Shown in pieces: positions 53,271-61,551 of a stretch of 64,000 nucleotides of DNA. Each line of letters opens with the position of its first letter. The stretch's first letter is position 1. The position numbers and the translations under genes were made by a program. The DNA is from Flavimaribacter sediminis. GTDB lineage: Bacteria; Pseudomonadota; Alphaproteobacteria; Rhizobiales; Rhizobiaceae. The notes beneath the pieces were generated by a model. It did not search any database. It had not been told where the DNA came from and saw only the letters and a list, made by a program, of their open reading frames with translations. Where the stretch lies: contig NZ_JAICBX010000001.1 in the NCBI RefSeq assembly GCF_019492055.1, forward strand, positions 1,116,001 through 1,180,000. The letters are read 5' to 3'.

Positions 53271-53421
53271 GGACAAAACCCGCGAATTTTGACAATTGGC
53301 GTCTCTATAGGCGCGATGAAACCGCCGGGCAAGAACGGGCGCCTGGTATGCGCCAGTCATCCCCATGCATTTATCGAACGCGCGCTTGCTCGTGCGCCGC
53401 GACAACAGGTATAAGCCCGAT

Positions 53422-55074
53422 ATGACGAAATCCATGACATTTGGCTCCACCCATGAAGTGACGAATCAGCCGTCGCTCTACAGCGGGATTAACGCCTACA
53501 CGGCCGATCCGATGCTCTGCGAGATCGCGGCGGACATGCCGAAGGCGTTTCGCGACGAGTTCTCGCAGATCGGCCGATTCGCAACCACGCCGGAGGCGCA
53601 GGAACTGGCGCGACTCGCCAATCAGTCGACGCCGGAGCTGAAACCCTATGACCCGCGCGGAAACCGGGTCGATGTCGTGGAATTCCATCCGGCCTATCAC
53701 GCGCTGATGCGCCGGTCCTTCAGTATCGGGCTACATTCCTCTGTCTGGGAAAACCGGCCGGAAGAAAAGGGGATCGCCCATCGCGCCCGCGCTGTCCGCT
53801 TTTTCCTGACCGCAGGTCTGGAATGCGGCCATCTCTGCCCGATCACGATGACAAACGCATCGCTGGCGTCGATCAGCGCTACGCCCGCTGTCTACAAGAT
53901 GTGGGCGCCCAAGGTGCTGTCGCGCAGCTATGACGCCGCCAACCGGCCGGTCGTCAGCAAGAAGAGCGCGACCATCGGCATGGGCATGACCGAAAAGCAG
54001 GGCGGAACCGATGTGCGCGCCAACACCAGTTCGGCCGAGCGCGCGGGCGAGGGGGTCTATCGCCTGACGGGCCACAAATGGTTCATGTCGGCGCCGATGA
54101 GCGACGCCTTCCTGATGCTCGCACAGACGACGGAAGGCCTGAGCTGCTTCCTCGTGCCGCGCTATCTGGAAGACGGCAATCCCAACGGACTGCGATTCCA
54201 GCGCCTGAAAGACAAGATCGGCAACCGCTCGAACGCTTCAAGTGAAGTCGAGTTCGTCAATTCCTACGGGTTTCTTCTCGGTGAGTCGGGCAGGGGCGTG
54301 CGCACCATCCTCGAAATGGTCACCTTGACCCGTCTCGACTGCGCGCTGGCCTCCGCCGGCATCATGCGCGCGGCCGTGGCCGAGGCCGTGCATCATTGCC
54401 GGCAGCGCAAGGTGTTCGGCAAGCACCTGCTTGAGCAACCGCTGATGACGCGGGTGATCGCGGACATGGCGCTGGACGTCGCGGCGGCCACAGCGCTCGC
54501 CATCCGGCTTGCCCGCGCCTTCGATCTGGCGGACTCCGATCCAAATGAGGCGGCTTACGTGCGCATCATGACGCCAGTCGTCAAATACTGGATCTGCAAG
54601 CTGGCGCCATCGCTGACTTACGAGGCCATGGAGTGTCTCGGCGGCAGCGGCTATGTGGAGGAGCGGCCCATGGCCCGCCACTATCGCGAAGCGCCGATCA
54701 ATGCGATCTGGGAAGGCTCCGGAAACGTCATGGCGCTCGATCTGATGCGCGCCATCGGTCAGGACCCGTCGAAATTCGAAACCGTTATCGGCATGGTCGC
54801 CGGCGATCTCGGCGCATTTTCCAAGCGCACTGTCGATGTGCTGACGGCCGCGACGGCTCTGGTCCAGCGCGATGAGGGCGCGGCGCGCCTGCTTGTCGAG
54901 CAACTGGCCCTGTCGGCGGCCGCCGCAGAGCTCTACAACATGGGCGCCGGCCGCATCGCCGACGCCTTCGCCGAATCCCGTCTCGCCGGCGCATGGCGGT
55001 CGACCTATGGTATGCTCGATTCGCGCTTCGATTCCACGCAGATCGTATCGCTGCTCTATCCGGAGGCGATATAG
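53422..55074 (+). CDS. Acyl-CoA dehydrogenase, AidB-like
   Basis: About 550 residues. Acyl-CoA dehydrogenase signatures are present: [40 protein letters not shown], and a C-terminal [20 protein letters not shown]. The length and the N-terminal extension match the AidB type (E. coli AidB is 541), which is induced in the adaptive response to DNA alkylation. The FAD-binding segment [19 protein letters not shown] is near the end. It is divergent from pyrB; ATG 53422 or 53434 is the start. Its end overlaps the AEC gene by 19 bases. Confidence 0.87.
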   Translation: MTKSMTFGSTHEVTNQPSLYSGINAYTADPMLCEIAADMPKAFRDEFSQIGRFATTPEAQELARLANQSTPELKPYDPRGNRVDVVEFHPAYHALMRRSFSIGLHSSVWENRPEEKGIAHRARAVRFFLTAGLECGHLCPITMTNASLASISATPAVYKMWAPKVLSRSYDAANRPVVSKKSATIGMGMTEKQGGTDVRANTSSAERAGEGVYRLTGHKWFMSAPMSDAFLMLAQTTEGLSCFLVPRYLEDGNPNGLRFQRLKDKIGNRSNASSEVEFVNSYGFLLGESGRGVRTILEMVTLTRLDCALASAGIMRAAVAEAVHHCRQRKVFGKHLLEQPLMTRVIADMALDVAAATALAIRLARAFDLADSDPNEAAYVRIMTPVVKYWICKLAPSLTYEAMECLGGSGYVEERPMARHYREAPINAIWEGSGNVMALDLMRAIGQDPSKFETVIGMVAGDLGAFSKRTVDVLTAATALVQRDEGAARLLVEQLALSAAAAELYNMGAGRIADAFAESRLAGAWRSTYGMLDSRFDSTQIVSLLYPEAI

Positions 55075-55991
55075 GTCGCGAGATAAAGAACAAGCGGTAT
55101 CGTCAGGAAAGACGCCACTGTCTGTAGCGTTGCGATTGTCGCGTAAAGGCGGGCGTCGCTGCCCATCTGCTTGGCCAGCAGATAGCCGTTCATCGCCGTC
55201 GGCACGCTGCCTATCAGCGCCAGCAAAATCAGCTCGTTGCCGCGCAACCCGGCCGCAAGGCATGTTGCGATCATCACCAGCGGATAAACAAGTAGCTTGG
55301 CCGCAACCGCAATAAGCGTCATTGGCCGTGGTCGCACCGTGTCGCGGATGCGCAGCGCCGCGCCGACCAGGATCAGGCCCATGCCGAGCGCGGATGCGGA
55401 CACCATTTCCAGGGACTTTTCCACCGGCCCGTAAATGCGCAACCCGATATATTGCAATGTTACGCCGGCAAGGGCTGCGATGATGAGCGGATTGGTGATC
55501 AGTCGGCGAAGAAATGTCGCAAAGTTGCGGTTCGACGCGTTGAACCAGACAAGCGTCGCTACGTTGACGCAGTTGATCGGCAGGATGATCAGCGCCATCA
55601 CAAGCGCTGTCAGCGCCAGTCCTTCCTGGCCGAACAGCTTGTCTGAAATGGCGAGAGCCACAAAGCTGTTCCACCGCGTCGTGGTCTGGAAGATCGCCGT
55701 ATATTTTGCGGACGATACGCCCCTGATCCGCAGCGCCGGCCACAGCGCATAGGCCAGCACAAACATCACGGTTATGCAAGACAGCGCGCCGATGGCTACC
55801 TTCGTTAGCTCCATGCCGCTGAAGTCGGCGCGATAGAGCGTCAGGAACAGCAGGCAGGGAAACAGCACGAAATAGCCGATTTCCTCAAGGCCGTGCCACA
55901 CGCCGCGATCGACCAGCGGCGTGCGCTTGAGCACGATGCCGAGGACGATCAGCAGGAATATGGGCAGACTGCTTTCGAAAATCGCGATCAT
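55056..55991 (-). CDS. AEC-family (auxin efflux carrier-like) transporter
   Basis: 311 residues with about ten hydrophobic segments in two five-helix halves. The first half begins IFESSLPIFLLIVLGIVLKR, typical of the AEC family, and the second half includes LILVGAALRIRDTVRP and LLALIGSVPTAMNGYLLAKQ. AEC carriers export or import organic acids or hormones; the substrate here is unknown. It is convergent with the acyl-CoA dehydrogenase gene. Confidence 0.88.
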   Translation of the reverse strand: MIAIFESSLPIFLLIVLGIVLKRTPLVDRGVWHGLEEIGYFVLFPCLLFLTLYRADFSGMELTKVAIGALSCITVMFVLAYALWPALRIRGVSSAKYTAIFQTTTRWNSFVALAISDKLFGQEGLALTALVMALIILPINCVNVATLVWFNASNRNFATFLRRLITNPLIIAALAGVTLQYIGLRIYGPVEKSLEMVSASALGMGLILVGAALRIRDTVRPRPMTLIAVAAKLLVYPLVMIATCLAAGLRGNELILLALIGSVPTAMNGYLLAKQMGSDARLYATIATLQTVASFLTIPLVLYLATYIASG

Positions 55992-56189
55992 GACGGAACG
56001 TCAGTTTGAAGACGTTTTGGTGATAGACTTTCGGTGAACCGGCGGCAAGCGGAGGCGCCCGCAGATCTGAAATCCGCGGCGCGGCCATGTGGATATTAAC
56101 CTTAACAAATGGTTTACATTGCTTTCGCCGCTGAAAATTCCGAGGTTGTCTGTGACGAGACTAGGGAAGGGTGCGGACCGGCGATTGCG

Positions 56190-56519
56190 ATGAAGTGGTT
56201 TCTTATATTGTGGTTTGTGCCAGTGTCGCTGATTTCGGCCTGGTACGGGTTATCCTACTACGATCTGAATTTTGGCGTGTTCATGTTGACGCGGGACGTG
56301 CATGACCTCGTTTTCAAGATCTATGGCGAAATACTTGGCATTCCACCCACAGACATTCCGCCGCTCCTGTTGCGCGCGCTTATCGTCGATTCGATGATCG
56401 TCATGGCGATCGTCGCGTTTCGCTACCGCAAGAAAATCATCGTCTGGGTTCGCGCGCGCCGCGCCGCCTGGGCCGCTCAGCCGCGCAAGGCGGAAGAAAG
56501 CCTGTCCAGCGCACCCTGA
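56190..56519 (+). CDS. DUF6105 family small membrane protein
   Basis: 109 residues. One clear N-terminal membrane helix ([20 protein letters not shown]) and a second one ([20 protein letters not shown]) surround a conserved loop ([20 protein letters not shown]). I recognise this as DUF6105, conserved in rhizobia, function unknown. ATG 56190 begins the conserved sequence; the frame is open to 56109 but that part is not protein-like. The end overlaps the convergent ruvX gene by 43 bases. Confidence 0.75.
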   Translation: MKWFLILWFVPVSLISAWYGLSYYDLNFGVFMLTRDVHDLVFKIYGEILGIPPTDIPPLLLRALIVDSMIVMAIVAFRYRKKIIVWVRARRAAWAAQPRKAEESLSSAP

Positions 56520-56950
56520 AGGATGAAAGCTGCGGCGGCGGAATCGATCCGCTCGCTGCGTTTGCGGCGCGACACATCCATCTCGATAAGCGCGCGTTCA
56601 GCGGCCACCGTCGACAGCCGCTCGTCCCAGAAGGCGAACGGCGTGTCGGTCACGCCGGCCATGTTGCGCACGAAGGCGCGGGTCGCCTGGGCGCGCGGTC
56701 CCTCCGAACCATCCATGTTGACCGGCAGGCCGATCACGCAGCCGCCGACACTTTCCCTTGTCAGCCGCTCCATCAGCGCGTCGGCGTCGATCGTGAATTT
56801 CTTGCGCCGCAGCACGTCGCGCGGCGTCGCGAGCGTCAGGCCCAGATCGCTGATCGCGACGCCGATCGTTTTCGTTCCGAGGTCGAGTCCGGCGAGCACT
56901 TTGCCTTTTTCAAGGCCTGCGGCCAGTTCTTCCAATGTTAAAACGGGCAT
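56477..56950 (-). CDS. ruvX: Holliday junction resolvase-like protein (YqgF/RuvX)
   Basis: 157 residues with the RNase H-like fold: [40 protein letters not shown] and [19 protein letters not shown]. YqgF acts in pre-16S rRNA 5'-end maturation; Holliday junction resolution was proposed earlier. Its catalytic acids are conserved in the GLDLG and WDERLST motifs. ATG 56950 marks the conserved start, and the longer open frame upstream is rejected. It is close to pyrB, as in relatives. Confidence 0.93.
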   Translation of the reverse strand: MPVLTLEELAAGLEKGKVLAGLDLGTKTIGVAISDLGLTLATPRDVLRRKKFTIDADALMERLTRESVGGCVIGLPVNMDGSEGPRAQATRAFVRNMAGVTDTPFAFWDERLSTVAAERALIEMDVSRRKRSERIDSAAAAFILQGALDRLSSALRG

Positions 56951-57059
56951 GTCCGCGCCGATCAAAAAACTTTTGCAAACGGTCCTTTTCAGGACGCGGG
57001 ACAATCCATAAGCTGCTTCGCAGAATAATGCGACCAAAACCCTATGGGAGGCGACAGAC

Positions 57060-57767
57060 ATGAAACTGCAATGGTTCGGACATTCCGCGTTTCGCATCGA
57101 AATCGGAGGCGCGACGATCCTCATCGATCCGTTCTTTACGGGCAATCCCTCCTTCGAGGGACAGAGTGCGGCGGCCGCTGCCGAAGGCGTCACCCATATC
57201 GTGCTGACCCACGGCCATGGCGACCATATCGGCGATACGCCGTCGATCGCCCGGGAAACCGGCGCGACCGTGATCGCCAACTACGATCTGTGCATGTGGC
57301 TCGGCAAGCATCACGGGCTCGAAAAGATCGATCCGACCAACACCGGCGGAACGGTCCACCATGACGGTTTCACCGTCACCTATGTCAACGCGCTGCATTC
57401 GTCCGCGATGATCACCGAAGACGGCGTCTCCCATGCGCTCGGCAATCCCAACGGCGTGGTGCTGCATTTCGACGATGCGCCGACCCTCTATCACATGGGC
57501 GACACCGACATTTTCTCCGACATGGCGCTCATCAACGAACTGCATAAGCCGGAAATCGGCATCGTGCCGGTTGGCGACCGCTTCACCATGGGCGGCGCGG
57601 TGGCGGCGCTCGCCTGCCGGCGCTATTTCGATTTTTCAACCATCATTCCATGCCATTTCGGCACGTTCCCGATCCTCGACCAGAACGCAGGGGAGTTTCT
57701 TGCGGCGATGGAGGAGGACGACGACAAGGTCAAGACGCCGGCGGTCGGCGACGTTCTCGATCTTTAG
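57060..57767 (+). CDS. Metallo-beta-lactamase-fold metal-dependent hydrolase (UPF0173)
   Basis: 235 residues. The metal motif HxHxDH is [10 protein letters not shown] (His51, His53, Asp55, His56), and later His and Asp residues follow ([22 protein letters not shown], and PCHFGTFP). The start [20 protein letters not shown] is typical for UPF0173, a widespread family of unknown substrate. AGGCGACAG precedes the ATG. It is divergent from ruvX, and the methyltransferase gene starts two bases past its stop. Confidence 0.93.
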   Translation: MKLQWFGHSAFRIEIGGATILIDPFFTGNPSFEGQSAAAAAEGVTHIVLTHGHGDHIGDTPSIARETGATVIANYDLCMWLGKHHGLEKIDPTNTGGTVHHDGFTVTYVNALHSSAMITEDGVSHALGNPNGVVLHFDDAPTLYHMGDTDIFSDMALINELHKPEIGIVPVGDRFTMGGAVAALACRRYFDFSTIIPCHFGTFPILDQNAGEFLAAMEEDDDKVKTPAVGDVLDL

Positions 57768-57769
57768 CG

Positions 57770-58546
57770 ATGCGCTATGTCATCGCCAATGACAGCGAGG
57801 AAGAGCGGACCCGCCTTCGGCTGCTGGCGGAGCTGACCGACCCTTACACCTGCTACCGGCTGGAGGAGATCGGCGTCGAGCCTGGCTGGCGCTGTCTGGA
57901 AATCGGCGCGGGCCTCGGCACGGTCTCGACCTGGCTCGCCGACAAGGTCGGCAGCGAAGGCGAGGTTGTCTGCACCGATATGCAGACGAAGTTTCTCGAG
58001 GATATCGACCATCCGCGCATCCGTGTGGAGCAGCTCGATATCCTGCAGGAACCGCAGCGCCACGGCGCCTTCGATCTCGCGGTCGCGCGGAACGTCCATC
58101 ACCACATTCCAGACAGGCTGGCGGCGATGCGCAATCTCGTCGAAATGGTCAGGCCCGGCGGCCACATCCTCTATGTCGAGCCGGATCTGCATCCGGCCAT
58201 GGCCGATTTCCACCCCGTCTGGCGGCGCGCCTTCGAGGCGTTCCGGCAATGGGGTGAGCAGCATGATATCGACCTCTTCACCGGCCGCCGCCTGCCGCAT
58301 CAGCTTGCCGTCGCAGGCCTCGACATCGTGTCGTCGCGCGGCGAGACGGCGCTGTTTTCAGGCAAGGGCGGCGATCCCGCCGTCGAGCTCTACCGCCGCA
58401 GCTTCGGCCTCATTATGGATGATCTCGTCGCGATGGGCTTCCTGTCGCAGGCCGACGGCGACGAGGTCGATCGCCTGCTCGACAGCGAGCAGGCCTGGCT
58501 GATGAATTTCTGCTTCTTCGCCACCCATGCCCGCAAGCCGGTGTAG
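57770..58546 (+). CDS. SAM-dependent methyltransferase (class I)
   Basis: 258 residues. The SAM-binding motif I is CLEIGAGLGTVSTWLADKVG, with an acidic motif II (VVCTDMQTKFLEDI) and a post-motif (DLAVARNVHHHIPDRLAAMR; MVRPGGHILYVEP). It probably methylates a small molecule; no substrate hint is seen. ATG 57770 follows the hydrolase stop by two bases, so it is translationally linked to it. It ends 9 bases before the convergent DUF922 gene. Confidence 0.85.
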   Translation: MRYVIANDSEEERTRLRLLAELTDPYTCYRLEEIGVEPGWRCLEIGAGLGTVSTWLADKVGSEGEVVCTDMQTKFLEDIDHPRIRVEQLDILQEPQRHGAFDLAVARNVHHHIPDRLAAMRNLVEMVRPGGHILYVEPDLHPAMADFHPVWRRAFEAFRQWGEQHDIDLFTGRRLPHQLAVAGLDIVSSRGETALFSGKGGDPAVELYRRSFGLIMDDLVAMGFLSQADGDEVDRLLDSEQAWLMNFCFFATHARKPV

Positions 58547-58555
58547 GCGTTCTCG

Positions 58556-59152
58556 TCAAGGTCCGTTGACGAGCGCGAGGATCAGCTGCTGGATATTGCC
58601 GCCGTTGGCCATCTCCGCATCCTCGAAGGCGCGGTTGCGCGCTTTGTAGCGGACGAAAGCGGCCTTCAGCGGCGTCTGGATGGCGTCGCGGATCGCCTTG
58701 CAGTCCGGATCGTTCGGCTGGCGGAAGCCGACGGTCGTGTCGTAGATCTCCTGCGCCATTTCGGCCACGTATTGGCCGTGCACGGCCTCGTGCGCGCGAA
58801 TCCCGTCGATGAAGACGCGCCAGCGCGCCGCCAGGTCAGCCGGCAGTGTCTGCGACGGCTTGGGCAGTGTGTAAGTGATCGTCAGGAAGGAGCGCGCTGC
58901 CTTCAGCACGCAGTCGTTTCCGTCGCGCACATAGTCGCGGCCCCATTTGAGATCAAAATCGGTCTTGGCGATTGCGCTCGACGCGCCGCCGCGCAACAGC
59001 GGCCCGTTTGCGCCCATCGACTGGTAGAGCGCGATGCCGGTCGCGCCCGAAACCGCGTAGGCCTTTTCCACGAATTTCGGCTTGACCTCGCCGGCGAACG
59101 CCGATGCTGCCAGAGCCAGGAGCGCTGCGGCGAGCGCGAAAAGACGCATCAT
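58556..59152 (-). CDS. DUF922-like exported protein with a zinc-protease motif
   Basis: About 198 residues. A signal peptide (MRLFALAAALLALAASAFAG) directs it out of the cytoplasm. Residues HEAVHG supply a HExxH-type zinc motif, in the context RWRVFIDGIRAHEAVHGQYV that characterises DUF922 proteins (predicted secreted Zn-dependent proteases). Met codons at 59158, 59152 and 59149 are candidate starts; AGGGA just upstream favours 59152. The real substrate is unknown. Confidence 0.8.
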   Translation of the reverse strand: MMRLFALAAALLALAASAFAGEVKPKFVEKAYAVSGATGIALYQSMGANGPLLRGGASSAIAKTDFDLKWGRDYVRDGNDCVLKAARSFLTITYTLPKPSQTLPADLAARWRVFIDGIRAHEAVHGQYVAEMAQEIYDTTVGFRQPNDPDCKAIRDAIQTPLKAAFVRYKARNRAFEDAEMANGGNIQQLILALVNGP

Positions 59153-59276
59153 TTCCATTTCCCTGTTCACCGCGCACTTCCAACGTTTAGGCCGCCCCTG
59201 TCAATCCGGCGCAACAATGCTAGGCTGCGGTCGAATCCGCAACTTTGGCATATCCAGCGGCGCAGGGAGCACCGGA

Positions 59277-60443
59277 GTGATCGACGCCGAAAGGCCTACC
59301 TTCTACGAGTTTTTCGCTGGCGGCGGCATGGTCCGCGCGGGTCTCGGCGATGGCTGGCGCTGCCTTTTCGCCAATGATTTCGACGCCAGAAAGGCCGCCG
59401 CCTACCGGGCCAATTGGGATCGCGCCGCGCCGTCCGCGCTCACAGTCGGCGACATCCGCGCGGTTGATGCACGCGATCTGCCTGGCGTCGCCGATCTTGC
59501 CTGGGCGTCCTTTCCCTGCCAGGACCTGTCGCTCGCCGGCGGCGGCGCCGGTCTTGACGGTGCGCGCTCCGGCGCGTTCTACCCGTTATGGAGCATCATG
59601 AAACGCCTGGCGGCGGACGGTCGCGCGCCCCGCATCGTGGCGCTGGAGAACGTCACCGGCGCGCTCACCAGCCATGGCGGCGCGGATTTCGACGCAATCT
59701 GCCGGGCCTTCGCCGACAATGGCTATCGCTACGGCGCACTTGTCATCGACGCCGCCCTGTTCGTGCCGCAGTCCCGTCCGCGCCTGTTTGTCATTGGCGT
59801 CCGCGATGATATCCCGCTGGAGTCGACGCCTGTCTCGGCAAACCCTGTGGAGCCATTCCACACCCGCGCCCTTCAGGCGGCGCACGCCCGCATCAGCGCG
59901 CCCGCGAGAGCCAGCTGGCATTGGTGGAATGTGCCTGCGCCTCCACGCCGCAACACTGTCTTTGCAGATCTCGTCGAAGATGACCCGCAAAGCGTGCGCT
60001 GGCACGACACGTCCGAAACAACAAGGATTCTCGGCCAGATGTCGCCCGCCAACCGCGCCAAGGTGGATGCCGCGCAAAAGGTGGGGCGGCGCATGGTTGG
60101 CGCAGTCTACCGGCGCACCCGCGTAGAAAACGGAGAAAAGCGCCAGCGCGCCGAGGTCCGCTTCGACGATCTGGCGGGTTGTCTGCGCACGCCGGCCGGC
60201 GGCTCGTCGCGCCAGCTCATCCTGGTCGTCGACGGCGATCGCATTCGCTCGCGGCTTATATCCGCGCGCGAGACCGCGCGCCTTATGGGGCTCGACGAGG
60301 CCTACGCGCTTCCGCAAAACTACAACGAGGCCTATCACCTGACGGGCGACGGCGTCGCGGCGCCCGTGGTGCGGCATCTGGCGCAGCATCTCTTCGAGCC
60401 GATCCTGAAGCGCCGCGCGTTGCGCGCCGTTGAAGCAGCGTGA
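59277..60443 (+). CDS. DNA cytosine-5 methyltransferase
   Basis: 388 residues. Motif I is FYEFFAGGGMVRAGLGDGWR, motif IV SFPCQDLSLAGGG (catalytic Cys81), motif VI ALENVTG (Glu124), and motif VIII QSRPRLFVIGVR. The C-terminal motif IX/X is GLDEAYALPQNYNEAYHLTG then GDGVAAPVVRHLAQHL. It methylates cytosine in a DNA target of unknown sequence. GTG 59277 is preferred (AGGGAG lies eight bases upstream). The vsr gene starts within its last codon (GTGA), so both are one operon. No restriction endonuclease gene is adjacent. Confidence 0.93.
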   Translation: MIDAERPTFYEFFAGGGMVRAGLGDGWRCLFANDFDARKAAAYRANWDRAAPSALTVGDIRAVDARDLPGVADLAWASFPCQDLSLAGGGAGLDGARSGAFYPLWSIMKRLAADGRAPRIVALENVTGALTSHGGADFDAICRAFADNGYRYGALVIDAALFVPQSRPRLFVIGVRDDIPLESTPVSANPVEPFHTRALQAAHARISAPARASWHWWNVPAPPRRNTVFADLVEDDPQSVRWHDTSETTRILGQMSPANRAKVDAAQKVGRRMVGAVYRRTRVENGEKRQRAEVRFDDLAGCLRTPAGGSSRQLILVVDGDRIRSRLISARETARLMGLDEAYALPQNYNEAYHLTGDGVAAPVVRHLAQHLFEPILKRRALRAVEAA

Positions 60444-60856
60444 AAACGGCGCAAACTACGGATCCCGCGCGCAGCGCCGTCATGCGCGCCGTCAAATCCC
60501 GCGACACCGCGCCGGAAATGGTCGTGCGCCGGCTCGTCCATGCGCTGGGTTACCGCTACCGCCTGCACCGGCGCGACCTGCCCGGCGTCCCGGACCTCGT
60601 CTTTCCCGGCCGCCGCAAGGTGGTGTTCGTGCATGGCTGCTTCTGGCACGGGCACGATTGCCCGCGCGGCGCCCGCGCGCCAAAGACCAACGCCGACTAC
60701 TGGCGCGCCAAGATCGCCCGCAATACAGCCCGCGACGCCCGCAACGCCCAGGCGCTGACCGATGCCGGCTGGCGCGTCCTCACCGTATGGGAATGCGAAA
60801 CCGCGAAAACCAAACGCGCCGACCTTGAGGCGAAGCTCAAGGCGTTTCTTGAATGA
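60440..60856 (+). CDS. vsr: Very short patch repair endonuclease
   Basis: 138 residues. The Vsr fold is clear: MRAVKSRDTAPEMVVRRLVH, then LPGVPDLVFPGRRKVVFVHG with catalytic Asp52, and GCFWHGHDC with structural Cys and His. The enzyme nicks next to T:G mismatches that arise from deamination of 5-methylcytosine, and so protects sites methylated by the upstream cytosine methyltransferase. It begins at GTG 60440, overlapping the methyltransferase stop by four bases. Confidence 0.95.
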   Translation: MKTAQTTDPARSAVMRAVKSRDTAPEMVVRRLVHALGYRYRLHRRDLPGVPDLVFPGRRKVVFVHGCFWHGHDCPRGARAPKTNADYWRAKIARNTARDARNAQALTDAGWRVLTVWECETAKTKRADLEAKLKAFLE

Positions 60857-60908
60857 CGGGCGCGTCCTTGCGCGGATAGTGTTTCGATTGTTTCCGACGT
60901 TCCGCCGC

Positions 60909-60948
60909 TCCGATACAATTGAGACATTCGGCGACATCGAACCCATAC
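60909..60948 (+). promoter_or_regulatory. 40-bp promoter-like module, copy 1
   Basis: This segment matches 61468-61507 at 33 of 40 positions. Its core is GATACAATTGAGACATTCGG, with two GANACA half-sites 10 bp apart, then a CATAC close to a -10 position. It lies about 90 bases before the small secreted protein gene, and no other gene is in between. Confidence 0.6.
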
Positions 60949-61037
60949 AAGCCTCAGTCAGATTTCCTCCCATAGGAAACAGCCGGCCGTGGTGGTCGGA
61001 CACTCCTCTAAATCCCGATTGGAAAGGAAACCTGACA

Positions 61038-61364
61038 ATGAGAAACCTGACTCGAAGCGCCGGCGTCGCCGGCTTGTTTGCCGCAGCCGCCATCGCCGCA
61101 ACGGCGCTGGGCGCCGCCCCGGCTTCAGCCTATCAGTGCAAGAACAGCCACCACTACCAGTCCGGGGCTGGCAACCATCCGCAGGTGGCTGTCGCCCAGA
61201 TGATCGCCAAGAAGAGCTGGGCGGGCAAGATCAAGAGCGAGTACGGCCTGCCATGGTCGGTATGGGACATCGCCAAGGGCAAGCAGGTTAGCTGCACGCC
61301 TGCCGGCGGTGGAATGACGATCTGCGTCGCCCGTGCGCGGCCCTGCAAATACGTCGCCGGTTAA
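61038..61364 (+). CDS. Small secreted protein of unknown function
   Basis: 108 residues. A signal peptide (SAGVAGLFAAAAIAATALGA, cleavage near ASA-Y) leads to a mature part of about 75 residues with YQCKNSHHYQSGAGNHPQVA, SWAGKIKSEYGLPWSVWDIA and CTPAGGGMTICVARARPCKY. Four Cys could form two disulphides. I recognise no family. A Shine-Dalgarno-like GGAAAGG lies upstream. The promoter-like module shared with the following histidine kinase gene suggests co-expression under the same regulator. Confidence 0.7.
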   Translation: MRNLTRSAGVAGLFAAAAIAATALGAAPASAYQCKNSHHYQSGAGNHPQVAVAQMIAKKSWAGKIKSEYGLPWSVWDIAKGKQVSCTPAGGGMTICVARARPCKYVAG

Positions 61365-61467
61365 TAATGATCAGTGGCTGAAAGCAATTACAAGGCGCAT
61401 ATTGCCGGCAGCCGGAGAGCATCCGGTTTGCCGGCTTTGCCTGTTTGTCTGCGCGGGGATGCGCAGG

Positions 61468-61507
61468 TCTGATACAATTGATACATTCGGCGATACCGAA
61501 CAGATAT
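61468..61507 (+). promoter_or_regulatory. 40-bp promoter-like module, copy 2
   Basis: Second copy of the module at 60909-60948 (33/40 matches). Its core is GATACAATTGATACATTCGG, with two GATACA half-sites 10 bp apart, followed 18-19 bases after TTGATA by GATATA, a plausible -10. It lies 45 bases before the histidine kinase gene. Confidence 0.6.
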
Positions 61508-61551
61508 ACTCGCAATACAATATGGAATGCGCCGCGGCGTAGGGCCTGCGG

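Noticed and set aside
52336-53295. N-terminal extension of the dihydroorotase frame through pyrB
   Set aside because: Arg-rich nonsense sequence over the pyrB gene; GTG 52335 with GTGA overlap is the true start.
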